The notes under the pieces were generated by a model. That model made no database searches. It was given only the letters and a program-made list of their open reading frames with translations, and was not told where the DNA came from. From Cypionkella sp. (GTDB taxonomy: Bacteria > Pseudomonadota > Alphaproteobacteria > Rhodobacterales > Rhodobacteraceae), in the NCBI GenBank assembly GCA_025458525.1, contig JALOSF010000044.1, forward strand, positions 1-32,430: a stretch of DNA of 32,430 bases. Reading direction: 5' to 3'. Position numbers and translations under genes: made by a program. Of the stretch, positions 22,698 to 30,798 are shown piece by piece. The first letter of the stretch is position 1; each line of letters opens with the position of its first letter.

Positions 22698-23387
22698 TCA
22701 GTCGTCTGACAGCAAGGCTTTCCAGATCAGCGCCCCGATCGCCGCCCCCAGAAGCGGGGCCAGCCAGAACAGCCAAAGCTGCGCCAACGCCGGGCCATCG
22801 GCAAAGAGGGCAACCCCGGTGGACCGCGCCGGGTTCACCGAGGTGTTGGTGACGGGGATCGACACAAGGTGGATCAGCGTCAGCCCCAGCCCGATGGCGA
22901 TGGGGGCAAAGCCCGCAGGCACGCCGCGGGCCGTGGCGCCAAGGATGATGATCAGGAACATCGCCGTCATCACGACCTCGATCACCAAGGCCGACGTTAG
23001 GCCAAACCCGCCCGGCGAGGCCGCACCATAGCCGTTGGAGGCAAAGCCGCCGACCCCGGCGAAATCGCCCTTGCCCGACACGATCGCGTAAAGAACCAGC
23101 GCCCCCAGCACCGCGCCCACCACCTGCGCCGCCCAGTAGGCCGGCAGCAGCTTCAGGTCGAACCGCCCCGCAAGGCCAAGGCCCAGCGTCACCGCCGGGT
23201 TGAAATGCCCGCCCGAAATGCCGCCCACCGCATAGGCCATGGTCAGCACTGTCAGCCCAAAGGCCAGCGAGACGCCAAGCAAGCCGATGCCCACCTCTGG
23301 AAAACCGGCAGCCAGAACCGCGCTGCCGCACCCGCCAAACACCAACCAGAACGTGCCGAAAAGCTCGGCAGAAAGTTGCCTTTTCAT
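22698..23387 (-). CDS. aqpZ: Aquaporin Z
   Basis: A 229-residue water channel with six membrane helices and two half-helices. The NPA boxes are N63-A65 (GGHFNPAVT) and N185-A187 (TSVNPARS). The selectivity filter residues F43, H173, T182 and R188 match water-specific AqpZ rather than glycerol channels, and the protein is very close to E. coli AqpZ over its length, including C20. The ATG at 23387 follows GGGGAA and gives the family start [17 protein letters not shown]. It stands alone on the minus strand, convergent with hemE. Confidence 0.95.
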   Translation of the reverse strand: MKRQLSAELFGTFWLVFGGCGSAVLAAGFPEVGIGLLGVSLAFGLTVLTMAYAVGGISGGHFNPAVTLGLGLAGRFDLKLLPAYWAAQVVGAVLGALVLYAIVSGKGDFAGVGGFASNGYGAASPGGFGLTSALVIEVVMTAMFLIIILGATARGVPAGFAPIAIGLGLTLIHLVSIPVTNTSVNPARSTGVALFADGPALAQLWLFWLAPLLGAAIGALIWKALLSDD

Positions 23388-23498
23388 ACTCGCATTCCCC
23401 ACAAAACGGGCCCAAGGCCCTGTCAGCGGCCTCATGTCGCCGCGTGTCACAAGACATACGGCGCGGCGGTCTGTTTGACCAAGCGGATTGAGGGACCG

Positions 23499-23858
23499 TC
23501 AGGCGGGGAAAATTTCGCCGAAAACATCATGCAGCGCAGCGATGGCCTGCGCGGCATCCTCGGTCTGCGGGCCGATGCGAATGTCGATCGTCGCGGCCCA
23601 GCCAAAGCTCGCCACATGTTCGGGGCGCAAGGTAATGGTCAAGCCGCGCGCATCACGGGCGATCGACAGAACCGCATCCTCGGCGCCAAAATCCTCGTCG
23701 TTCACCGAAAACCACACCGGACCGCCACCGATGGGCTGGCGGAACAGGGCATAGGGTTCGTCCTCCTCCTCGCCTTGGGCGAAGCCGATGAACAGCAGCC
23801 CCTCGTCTTCGTCCTCGACCACCGAGGCATAGGCGGCGTGGATGGTAAGATCGGCCAT
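23499..23858 (-). CDS. Imm10-like small acidic protein
   Basis: A 119-residue acidic cytoplasmic protein without membrane segments. The pattern EDEDEGLLFIGFAQGEEEDEPYALFRQP followed by WFSVNDEDFGAEDAVLSI and GLTITLRPE resembles Imm10, a family of polymorphic-toxin immunity proteins (remembered family pattern, not searched). No toxin gene is adjacent. It starts 3 bases after the stop of the LysE-type exporter, with AGGACC upstream, and so is the last gene of the hemF-lysE unit. It may be an orphan immunity gene or a housekeeping relative with another job. Confidence 0.7.
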   Translation of the reverse strand: MADLTIHAAYASVVEDEDEGLLFIGFAQGEEEDEPYALFRQPIGGGPVWFSVNDEDFGAEDAVLSIARDARGLTITLRPEHVASFGWAATIDIRIGPQTEDAAQAIAALHDVFGEIFPA

Positions 23859-23861
23859 GGA

Positions 23862-24470
23862 TCAGGTCCTGAAAAAAAGCCAAAGCGCCACGGCAACCAA
23901 GGCGGCCGCCATGAGGCGACGGGTTATCCTGACACGGGGTCCATGAGCAAGCCATCCCGTGGCGGTCCCCGCAGCGATCACGAGGGCGGCATGGACACCC
24001 GTTGCCACCGCGACATAGGCAAGCGACAAAACCGAGACATCGGCAAACATCGCGCCCGGCGGCAAGAAACCGGGCAAAACGGTGATGTAGAACACGGCCG
24101 CCTTGGGGTTGAGCAGATTGGTGACAAGCCCGCGGCGCATCTGCGTCCAGCCGCTTGCCCCCGGCCCTGCCCCTGCCTCGGGCGTCTCGGCACCGCGCCA
24201 GGTGTCGATGGCGATCCAGAGCAGGTAAAGACAGCCCGCCCAGCGCAGCGCCTGATAGAGCACGGGCTGCGCCTGCAACAGCGCGGCAAGGCCAAGCGCC
24301 GCCAGAAGCCCGACGATCGACAGCCCAAGTGCCACCCCCGCCACTGCGGCAAATCCGGCACGACGCCCTTCGGTCGCGGCCAGAAGCGCAAGCCATGCCA
24401 TGTTCGGCCCCGGGGTCAGTTCGATCAGCAGGGCCGTCAGCACAAAGGCGGGAAGCGCGCTCAGGTCCAC
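23862..24470 (-). CDS. LysE/RhtB family amino acid exporter
   Basis: A 202-residue inner-membrane exporter with about six helices. The family signature is the N-terminal ELTPGPNMAWLALLAATEGRR region, with GLVTNLLNPKAAVFYITVLPGF later. Such proteins export amino acids or homoserine lactones; the substrate cannot be told. The start is a GTG at 24470 that overlaps the end of hemF by 10 bases, so translation is coupled to hemF. The Imm10-like gene follows 3 bases after its stop. Confidence 0.9.
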   Translation of the reverse strand: MDLSALPAFVLTALLIELTPGPNMAWLALLAATEGRRAGFAAVAGVALGLSIVGLLAALGLAALLQAQPVLYQALRWAGCLYLLWIAIDTWRGAETPEAGAGPGASGWTQMRRGLVTNLLNPKAAVFYITVLPGFLPPGAMFADVSVLSLAYVAVATGVHAALVIAAGTATGWLAHGPRVRITRRLMAAALVAVALWLFFRT

Positions 24471-25336
24471 TTGGCGATGGGCGGCAAGCTCATCAGCACG
24501 GCATTGGCATCATGCCCGGTTTCCAGACCGAACTTGGTGCCCCGGTCATAGACAAGGTTATACTCGGCATAAAGCCCGCGGTGGATCAACTGCGCCTCGC
24601 GGTCGGCCTCTGTCCAGGCTGTGGCCATACGGCGTTCGACCAAGGGCACGAAGGCCGGCAGGAACGCAGAGCCGACGGCTTGGGTGAAGGCAAAATCGGC
24701 CTCCCAACTGTCGGAAGCGGGGCCGCCGGTGTTCAGGTCGTCATAGAAGATGCCGCCCACCCCGCGCGCCCGGCCGCGATGGGGAACAAAGAAATACTCA
24801 TCCGCCCAAGCCTTGAAACGGGCGTAATAGGCGGGGTCATGCGCGTCGCAGGCGCGCTGCATCTCGGCGTGGAAATGCGCGGTATCCTCGGCGTATTCGA
24901 GTGCGGGGTTCAGATCGGCCCCGCCCCCGAACCACCACGCATGGGGGGTCCAGAACATCCGGGTGTTCATATGGACAGCCGGGCAATGCGGATTGACCAT
25001 ATGGGCCACCAGCGAAATACCCGAGGCCCAGAACCGCGGGTCTTTGTCCATGCCCGGCACACCACGCGCGGCCATCGCCTTTTGCGCCCGCTCGCCCAGC
25101 GTGCCATGCACTTCGGAGACGTTGACGCCCACCTTTTCAAAGACCCGCCCGCCGCGCATCACACTCATCAGCCCGCCGCCACCATCGGCGCGGGTGGTTG
25201 GCGTGACCTCGAACCGGCCGGGGGTGCCGCTGCCATGCGCGTCTTCAAGCCCTTCGAAAGAGGCCACGATTCGGTCACGCAAGCTGCGGAACCAGGCCGC
25301 TGCGCGGGTCTTGCGGGCCTCATATGCGTCGGTCAT
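24461..25336 (-). CDS. hemF: Oxygen-dependent coproporphyrinogen III oxidase
   Basis: A 291-residue aerobic enzyme that decarboxylates two propionate groups of coproporphyrinogen III to vinyl groups. The family motifs FEVTPTTRADGGGGLMSVMRGGRVFEKVGVN, HMNTRMFWTP.AWWFGGGADLNP and DEYFFVPHR.RARGVGGIFYDD are intact (shown here in parts). The ATG at 25336 has AAGGAA upstream. It is first in a unit with the LysE exporter and Imm10-like gene. An anaerobic hemN is expected elsewhere in a facultative organism. Confidence 0.94.
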   Translation of the reverse strand: MTDAYEARKTRAAAWFRSLRDRIVASFEGLEDAHGSGTPGRFEVTPTTRADGGGGLMSVMRGGRVFEKVGVNVSEVHGTLGERAQKAMAARGVPGMDKDPRFWASGISLVAHMVNPHCPAVHMNTRMFWTPHAWWFGGGADLNPALEYAEDTAHFHAEMQRACDAHDPAYYARFKAWADEYFFVPHRGRARGVGGIFYDDLNTGGPASDSWEADFAFTQAVGSAFLPAFVPLVERRMATAWTEADREAQLIHRGLYAEYNLVYDRGTKFGLETGHDANAVLMSLPPIAKWT

Positions 25337-25364
25337 CGGTCATTCCTTGGGAAGCTGCGCTCTC

Positions 25365-25393
25365 TGCCTAGCAAATGGGACAGCGCGCGCCAA
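25365..25393 (-). promoter_or_regulatory. Candidate hemF promoter
   Basis: On the minus strand TTGGCG (25388-25393) and TAGGCA (25365-25370) are spaced by 17 bases, with CTAGG at the -10 region, 29 bases before the hemF ATG. The boxes are weak but well placed. Confidence 0.3.
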
Positions 25394-25422
25394 CATGGCA
25401 ATTGGCGTGGCCCCGGTATAAT
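25394..25422 (+). promoter_or_regulatory. Perfect TATAAT box before the small lipoprotein gene
   Basis: TATAAT at 25417-25422 is a perfect -10 box, rare in this GC-rich sequence. The -35 position at 17-base spacing reads CATGGC, which is poor. A transcript would start near 25429, just before the GGAGGA ribosome site. Confidence 0.38.
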
Positions 25423-25450
25423 ATGTGCAAAGACCGCCCGGAGGATATTC

Positions 25451-25849
25451 ATGCGCCGCGTCATGCTGCTTTGCCTGTTGCTTGCCGCCTGCGGAACCCC
25501 GCAGGAACGCTGTATCGCGCGCGAGACGCGGGATATTCGTGTGCTGGACCGGCTGATTGCCGAGAGTGAAGGCAATCTGAAACGCGGGTATGCGTTGGAG
25601 GAGGTGGTGGTTTACCGCGACCGCTGGGTGCCGTGCCCGGTGCGCGTGCTGCCACCGCCCGCCGAGGGACAGCCCGCGCCGCCCCCACAGCTGTGCCTTG
25701 ACGAGGTGCGCGAGACCGAAACGCGGCCCAAGGCCATCGATCTGCGCGCCGAGGCGCAAAAGCTCGCCTCGATGCGGGAAAAGCGGTCCGATCTGACGCG
25801 GGCGGTGCAACCGGCCATCGCACAATGCCGCGCCGAATTTCCCGAATAG
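25451..25849 (+). CDS. Small predicted lipoprotein of unknown function
   Basis: A 132-residue protein with a short signal peptide and the lipobox LAAC (cysteine 14), then CGTPQERC. The rest is charged and soluble, with a proline-rich middle (LPPPAEGQPAPPPQ) and a C-terminal region of likely helix. Besides the lipid-bearing cysteine it has four more cysteines (ERCIA, VPCPV, QLCLD, AQCRA), suggesting periplasmic disulfides. GGAGGA lies six bases before the ATG. It is divergent from hemF and convergent with the SDR gene, so it is a single-gene unit. I do not recognise its family. Confidence 0.8.
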   Translation: MRRVMLLCLLLAACGTPQERCIARETRDIRVLDRLIAESEGNLKRGYALEEVVVYRDRWVPCPVRVLPPPAEGQPAPPPQLCLDEVRETETRPKAIDLRAEAQKLASMREKRSDLTRAVQPAIAQCRAEFPE

Positions 25850-25865
25850 GCGCGCCGAACCAGCC

Positions 25866-26672
25866 TCAGTAAGCGGGGATCACGACACGGTCGAGCAGGC
25901 CACGCCCCCCGTCGATCTGCACCACCTGGCCGGTCATGAAGCTGGACGCGTCCGAGGCCAGGAATTGCATGACCTCGGTCAACTCGTCGGGCGAGGCGAT
26001 GCGGCCCAGCGGCGTGCCGTCAACGATGGCGTCACGCCAGTCGGGCCGATCCTTCAGCGCGGTCTTGAGGCTTGCGCTCATGACCGAGCCAAAGGCCACG
26101 GCATTCACGCGGATTCCCTTGGGCGCCAAGGCCACGGCCAGCGCCCGTGTCATCTGATCCACCGCGGCCGAGGCGATGGAATAGCCCAGAAGACCGGGCT
26201 GCGTGCGCGTGCCCGCAATCGAGGAGATGTTGATGATCGACCCGATCACCCCGTCGTCGCCCGACTTTTCGGCCTGCGCAATCATGCGGCGCGCGGTCAT
26301 CTGCGACAGCCGCAGGCTTGTCATCACATTTTCCTGCCACAGCATTTCCACCGCATCATCCTCGGGGTTGAGCGGGTCCGAGATGGCCATGCGCCGGCTG
26401 GCGTTGACCAGAATATCAACCCGGTCAAAGGCGTCGATCGTGGCCGACAGCAGGTTTGCGATGGTCAGCTTTTCCCGCAGATCGCCCGAGAATAGCCGGA
26501 CCGGGCCTTCGCTGCGGGCCTCCTCGCCGACCTCATCCTCCAGACAGGCTTCGTCGATATCGACGAACATCACATTTGCGCCCTTGGCCTGAAAATGGCG
26601 GGCGACGGCAAGACCGATGCCTTTGGCGGCGCCGGTGACGATGGCAGTTTTGCCTGCGATGGACAGCGACAT
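25866..26672 (-). CDS. SDR family protein lacking the catalytic lysine
   Basis: A 268-residue short-chain dehydrogenase/reductase fold. The cofactor loop TGAAKGIG (13-20) is intact and VDID at 37-40 suggests NAD(H). The NNAG motif is replaced by VNAS (89-92), the active serine (S151, NISSIAG) and tyrosine (Y164) are kept, but the YxxxK lysine is serine 168 (YSIAS). Normal SDR chemistry would be impaired. The C-terminus ends GQVVQIDGGRGLLDRVVIPAY. The ATG has AAAGG seven bases upstream and follows the rsmC stop by 13 bases. Substrate unknown; it could be an enzyme with altered chemistry or a binding protein. Confidence 0.88.
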   Translation of the reverse strand: MSLSIAGKTAIVTGAAKGIGLAVARHFQAKGANVMFVDIDEACLEDEVGEEARSEGPVRLFSGDLREKLTIANLLSATIDAFDRVDILVNASRRMAISDPLNPEDDAVEMLWQENVMTSLRLSQMTARRMIAQAEKSGDDGVIGSIINISSIAGTRTQPGLLGYSIASAAVDQMTRALAVALAPKGIRVNAVAFGSVMSASLKTALKDRPDWRDAIVDGTPLGRIASPDELTEVMQFLASDASSFMTGQVVQIDGGRGLLDRVVIPAY

Positions 26673-26685
26673 GGGGGAACCTTTG

Positions 26686-27672
26686 TTAGCGCGGCCGGAA
26701 CGGATGGCTGGCGCGGGTCAACCGAAAGGCGGCATCGCCGCCAATGTCTTCGACCTGCCGAAACAGGGTCGTCAGCGGCTGTTGATACGGCAAATGGCGG
26801 TTGGCGACCAGCCACAGCGTGCCATCCGGCACCAGCATGGACGCAGCGGCACGCAAAAAGGCCACGCCCAAGGTGGGGTCGGCGTCACGGCCTGCGTGAA
26901 AGGGCGGGTTCATCACCACCGAATGAGCCGGGCGCAGGGGTTTGAAGGTGCGCGCATCCGCCCAGTGAAAGCGGGCACGCACATCCTCGACATTCACCTC
27001 GGCGCAATCGAGCGCGTCCTTCTCGGCCTCGACCAGATCGAGTTCGGCCACCGTGGGTCGCTTCAGGATGGCGCGGGCCAGATAGCCCCAGCCGGCCCCA
27101 AGATCGATCACCCGGCTGCCCAGCTTTTCCGGCAAAGCCTGTGCCAGCAGCACCGATCCGCGATCCGGCCCATCCGAGGAAAACACCCCCGGCAGGGTCT
27201 GGAACCCGCCCTCCACCAGATGCGGCCGGGCCTCCCAACCAGACAGATCCGCCCCGGCCTGCAAGACGAAGATCTTGCCATGTGCCTTTGACAAGGGCCC
27301 CGCAAGCGCAAGGCCCATGGCGCGGCAATCTTTCAGGATGCTGTCGATACCATCGGTTTTCTGGCCATCCACGGCCACAGGACCGCCCGGAACAACCTCG
27401 ACCATCGCGCGGCTGATCAGGGCGCGCGCCGCGTCACGCGATCGCGGCAGGCAAACGATGGCCGCCGCATAGGGCGGGCCTTCGGCGGGCTGATAGCCAC
27501 GGGCCGCAAACCATTCGGCGTCGGGGCGAAAACCCGTTGCCACCCGCACCCGCGCAATCGAAATGCTGGACAGATCATCCCCCTCTTGCGGGCGATAGAT
27601 CACGACCGGGCCATCTGACGGCAACACCAGCGTGCCGCTGTCGATGGCAAAATCAAGACGAGAAAAGCGCAT
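26686..27672 (-). CDS. rsmC: RsmC-type rRNA guanine-N2 methyltransferase
   Basis: A 328-residue protein with the two-domain layout of RsmC/RlmG: a degenerate N-terminal methyltransferase-like domain (1-150) and a catalytic C-terminal domain with the SAM site DLGAGWGYLA (190-199) and the N2-guanine motif NPPFH (255-259). By family it methylates a guanine of ribosomal RNA (G1207 of 16S in RsmC). No good ribosome site precedes the ATG at 27672. It lies 23 bases after clpS and is likely in the same unit. Confidence 0.85.
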   Translation of the reverse strand: MRFSRLDFAIDSGTLVLPSDGPVVIYRPQEGDDLSSISIARVRVATGFRPDAEWFAARGYQPAEGPPYAAAIVCLPRSRDAARALISRAMVEVVPGGPVAVDGQKTDGIDSILKDCRAMGLALAGPLSKAHGKIFVLQAGADLSGWEARPHLVEGGFQTLPGVFSSDGPDRGSVLLAQALPEKLGSRVIDLGAGWGYLARAILKRPTVAELDLVEAEKDALDCAEVNVEDVRARFHWADARTFKPLRPAHSVVMNPPFHAGRDADPTLGVAFLRAAASMLVPDGTLWLVANRHLPYQQPLTTLFRQVEDIGGDAAFRLTRASHPFRPR

Positions 27673-27695
27673 GCGTCACGGAACAGGCGCGCGGC

Positions 27696-28016
27696 CTATT
27701 CCTTCTCCATCGTGCATTGCAGCGGGTGCTGATGGCGGCGCGCGAAATCCATCACCTGCGCCACCTTGGTTTCCGCCACCTCGTGCGAGAAGACGCCCAC
27801 CACGGCGAGCCCCTTCTTGTGGACGGTCAGCATGATGTCAAACGCCTGCGCGTGGTTCAGGCCAAAGAAACGCTCCAACACATGCACCACGAATTCCATG
27901 GGCGTGTAGTCGTCGTTCAGCAGCATCACCTTATACATCGGCGGGCGCTGGGTGCGGGTCTTGGTCTTGGTCAGCAGCCCCGCGTCATTGCCCGGCCCAT
28001 CGGTCTTGTCAGACAT
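27696..28016 (-). CDS. clpS: ClpS, adaptor of the ClpAP protease
   Basis: A 106-residue adaptor that brings N-end-rule substrates to ClpA. After a flexible N-terminal tail (1-25) the core reads [17 protein letters not shown], with N34, D35, D36, M40 and H66 at exactly the E. coli positions that bind the N-terminal residue of substrates. The C-terminus [10 protein letters not shown] is family-typical. The ATG at 28016 lacks a clear ribosome site; a GTG seven codons upstream has GAGG before it and is an alternative. clpA is not adjacent here. Confidence 0.93.
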   Translation of the reverse strand: MSDKTDGPGNDAGLLTKTKTRTQRPPMYKVMLLNDDYTPMEFVVHVLERFFGLNHAQAFDIMLTVHKKGLAVVGVFSHEVAETKVAQVMDFARRHQHPLQCTMEKE

Positions 28017-28064
28017 GGAAATGGGGAATTGGGTCACAGGCGCGGCCTCATGCGAAGGATTCGG

Positions 28065-28091
28065 TTGGACGGGTTCTGCGCGCAATATAAT
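28065..28091 (+). promoter_or_regulatory. Possible promoter in the clpS-HAD gap
   Basis: TATAAT at 28086-28091 is a perfect -10 box; TTGGAC (28065-28070) is close to -35 consensus but at a short 15-base spacing. The AT-rich island also gives TATATT on the minus strand for clpS. Confidence 0.28.
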
Positions 28092-28179
28092 TGATTTTGG
28101 CCACGGGGAAAGGGCATCAGCCCAAGGATTGCGACAAAGGGGTAAACCGGGCATGAAAACCCCAAGGACGGAGGCGCAG

Positions 28180-28875
28180 ATGACCCTGACCACGATCGGA
28201 TTCGATGCCGATGACACGCTTTGGCAGAACGAAGCCTTCTTTCGCCTGACGCAAGAGCGGTTTACCGCGCTTCTGGCTGATTACGCCGAACCGGACCACC
28301 TGCACGAGCGGCTTTTGGTGGCCGAGCGGCGCAATCTGGGGCATTACGGCTTTGGCGTGAAAGGGTTCGTCCTGTCGATGATCGAGACCGCCATCGAGGT
28401 GACAGAGGGCCGGGTGCCTGCCTCGGTGATCAGCGACCTGATGGAGGCGGGGCGCGACATGCTGCGCCACCCGATCGAACTGCTGCCCCATGCCCGCGAC
28501 GCCGTGGAGGCGCTTGCCGCAGATCACAGGGTGCTGCTGATCACCAAGGGCGATCTGCTGGATCAGGAACGCAAACTGGCGCAATCGGGGCTTGGCGATC
28601 TGTTCGACGGGGTAGAGATCGTGTCGAACAAGACACCCGAGGTTTATCACGCCATCTTTGCCCGCCACGGCAGCCGTCCCGATCAGTCGATGATGGTCGG
28701 CAACTCGCTGAAATCCGATGTGCTGCCGGTGCTGGATGTGGGCGGCTGGGGCGTGCATGTGCCCCACGACCTGACCTGGGCGCTGGAACATGCCGATCCG
28801 CCGCAAGGTCATGGACGATTCTATCAGCTGGCAGACCTGGCGGGCCTGCCCGATCTAGTGGCAAAACTGCGCTGA
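28180..28875 (+). CDS. HAD family hydrolase
   Basis: A 231-residue HAD-superfamily hydrolase with motif [13 protein letters not shown] (nucleophile D9, acid/base D11), motif II threonine in LLITKGD, a motif III lysine in SNKTPEVY, and motif [11 protein letters not shown]. The TLWQNE variant and the long helical cap place it near the YjjG/haloacid dehalogenase-type group. Substrate unknown. ATG at 28180 has a strong GGAGG five bases upstream; an earlier ATG at 28153 is less likely. It stands alone between clpS (divergent) and the carboxypeptidase gene. Confidence 0.88.
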   Translation: MTLTTIGFDADDTLWQNEAFFRLTQERFTALLADYAEPDHLHERLLVAERRNLGHYGFGVKGFVLSMIETAIEVTEGRVPASVISDLMEAGRDMLRHPIELLPHARDAVEALAADHRVLLITKGDLLDQERKLAQSGLGDLFDGVEIVSNKTPEVYHAIFARHGSRPDQSMMVGNSLKSDVLPVLDVGGWGVHVPHDLTWALEHADPPQGHGRFYQLADLAGLPDLVAKLR

Positions 28876-28936
28876 CCCACAATCGATAGCGGGTGCATCC
28901 GGGCAGCTGCCAGATTTGCAACAACTTTAGCATAAA

Positions 28937-28969
28937 CCGCAAAGCCCTTGAATTTCCGGGGTTTTGCGG
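28937..28969. repeat. Inverted repeat upstream of dacC-like gene
   Basis: CCGCAAAGCCC pairs with GGGTTTTGCGG (one G-U pair, 11 bp) around an 11-base loop, in the 178-base gap between the HAD and carboxypeptidase genes. No T-run follows on the plus strand. It may end the HAD transcript or act as an operator, since it abuts the candidate promoter. Confidence 0.4.
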
Positions 28970-28990
28970 AATCGTCTGCTGTGCTAGCGT
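28962..28990 (+). promoter_or_regulatory. Candidate promoter of the D,D-carboxypeptidase gene
   Basis: TAGCGT (28985-28990), within CTAGCGTCTGACCAAA, fits the TANNNT -10 style; TTTTGC at 17-base spacing is a weak -35. The downstream sequence nearly repeats that before the PBP1A gene at 2646. Confidence 0.32.
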
Positions 28991-29053
28991 CTGACCAAAT
29001 CACGTCCCACCAAAAAAATCGGGGCGGACCGAGGCAGAGCAAGGATTATCATC

Positions 29054-30793
29054 GTGACAACGCATCTGGGGCGGTATGCCCGTAATTTCGTTTGTCTGGT
29101 GGCATTGATCGTGGTGGCGGCCTGTTCGTCGCCGCAGCCGTCAGGGGCCGCACCCTATGCCGCGATCGTGCAGGATGCCCGCACGGGCGAAGTGCTGTTT
29201 TCCGAAAACGCCGAGACGCGGCTTCACCCCGCCTCGCTCACCAAGATGCTGACGCTTTACATCACCTTCGAGGAGATTCAGCGCGGTCGCCTGACGCTCG
29301 ACACCATGGTGACAGTGACAAGGAACGCGGCCTCGAAACCGCCGTCGCGGCTGGGCCTGAAGGCCGGGCAGAAAATCGCCGTGCGCCACCTGATTCGGGC
29401 CGCTGCGATCAAATCGGCCAATGACGCGGCTTCGGCGCTGGGCGATCACATCGGCGGGTCCGAGCAAGGCTTTGCCCGCCGGATGAATGCCACGGCCAAG
29501 GCCCTGGGCATGCGCAATTCGACCTTCAAGAACGCCAACGGCCTGACCGAGGCGGGCCATCTTTCGACTGCGGCCGACATGAACACTCTTGGCCGCCGCC
29601 TGTTCTACGATTTCCCGCAGTATTACAACATCTTCTCGCGTCGCACGGCAGATGCGGGGCTGGCTGCGGTGCGCAACACCAACACGCGCTTTCTGGACGC
29701 CTATGAAGGTGCGGATGGTATCAAGACCGGCTATACCAACGCCGCAGGGTTCAACCTGACCGGCTCGGCGCAGCGCGGGAATGTGCGCATCATCGCCACG
29801 GTGTTTGGCGGCGCATCCACAGCGGCCCGCAACGCAAAGATGGCGCAGCTTCTGGACATCGGGTTCAAGCGTGCCCCGGCAAACGCCCCGACACGCGTTC
29901 CGCCAGCGCCAAATTATTCGGCCGATGTCGAGGCGCTGATCGCCGAAGCCGACGCGCTGCCCGAAGTCGAAGGCGGCGCGGGCAAGACGATCCGGCTTCA
30001 GATGGCGGTTGCCTCGTCGCCGCGCCCAGCCGCGCGCCCCGATGCCCGCAAGATCGCCGCCGCCGAAGAAGCCGTCGAAGCGATTCAGGACGATATTGCT
30101 GCTGCACTGGCCGAAGCGGTGGCCGAACCACCGCCCCCCGGCACGTTGGACGCACAGGCCGTTGCGATGGCGCAGGCGGCACCAGGGGCTGAAACGCCGG
30201 TGATCCCGGCCCCGCCGGCCCGGCCCGAAAACCTGCTCGCCGAAGCCACGACCGAGACTCAGCCAGAGGCAGAGGCCCTGCCCGAAGCCACCGTCGCGGC
30301 CGCACCCGTGGCAGAGCCCGGCACATTGGACGGGCAAGCCATCGCGCTTGCGGCAGAGACGACCCTTGACGCACAGGCCGCACAGATCGCCGCCAGCGAC
30401 GAGATGACCGTCTCGGCGCCGATGCAGCTTGCGGCGGCTGTCGTGCCCGTGGCCCCCGAAGCGCCCAAGCGCAATGCGCCGATCTTTGACCGCGTGGCCG
30501 AAGCGCCCGATCTGGAGACCGAGCCAGAGCCGGTGGTGATCCGGTTGTCCACGTCCAACGCGCGCCATTGGGGTGTGCATCTGGGCAAGTTCAACTCGCG
30601 CTCCGAGGCAGAGCGCCTCTTGCTCAAGACCCAACTGGCGGAAAGTGCCACGCTGAACGACGGGCTGCGCAAGGTGGTGCAAAAGGGCGGCGGCTATGAC
30701 GCCAATTTCCTTGGGCTGACGCAGGAACAGGCCGATCTGGCCTGCCGCCGCCTTCAGGCGCGCGCGGTGCAATGCTTCACGATGGGGCCGTGA
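29054..30793 (+). CDS. D-alanyl-D-alanine carboxypeptidase with SPOR domain
   Basis: A 579-residue S11-family penicillin-binding protein that trims the terminal D-alanine of peptidoglycan stems. The active site is complete: S61-x-x-K64 (SLTK), SAN at 121-123 and KTG at 224-226. The signal sequence ends VAAC, so C24 is a likely lipidation site. A long alanine/proline/glutamate-rich linker (about 290-500) holds three related repeats built on TLDxQA. A C-terminal SPOR domain (about 505-579, WGVHLGKFNSRSEAERLL) should bind denuded septal glycan, targeting the enzyme to division sites. The GTG start has AAGGA eight bases upstream. Confidence 0.92.
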   Translation: MTTHLGRYARNFVCLVALIVVAACSSPQPSGAAPYAAIVQDARTGEVLFSENAETRLHPASLTKMLTLYITFEEIQRGRLTLDTMVTVTRNAASKPPSRLGLKAGQKIAVRHLIRAAAIKSANDAASALGDHIGGSEQGFARRMNATAKALGMRNSTFKNANGLTEAGHLSTAADMNTLGRRLFYDFPQYYNIFSRRTADAGLAAVRNTNTRFLDAYEGADGIKTGYTNAAGFNLTGSAQRGNVRIIATVFGGASTAARNAKMAQLLDIGFKRAPANAPTRVPPAPNYSADVEALIAEADALPEVEGGAGKTIRLQMAVASSPRPAARPDARKIAAAEEAVEAIQDDIAAALAEAVAEPPPPGTLDAQAVAMAQAAPGAETPVIPAPPARPENLLAEATTETQPEAEALPEATVAAAPVAEPGTLDGQAIALAAETTLDAQAAQIAASDEMTVSAPMQLAAAVVPVAPEAPKRNAPIFDRVAEAPDLETEPEPVVIRLSTSNARHWGVHLGKFNSRSEAERLLLKTQLAESATLNDGLRKVVQKGGGYDANFLGLTQEQADLACRRLQARAVQCFTMGP

Positions 30794-30798
30794 CGGGC

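Noticed and set aside
24155..25450. In-frame extension upstream of the small lipoprotein
   Set aside because: It is antisense to hemF and lysE; the signal peptide, lipobox and GGAGGA all fix the start at 25451.
29141..30772. A 543-codon open frame antisense to the carboxypeptidase
   Set aside because: The sense strand carries all S11 and SPOR motifs; the antisense protein has no recognisable features.
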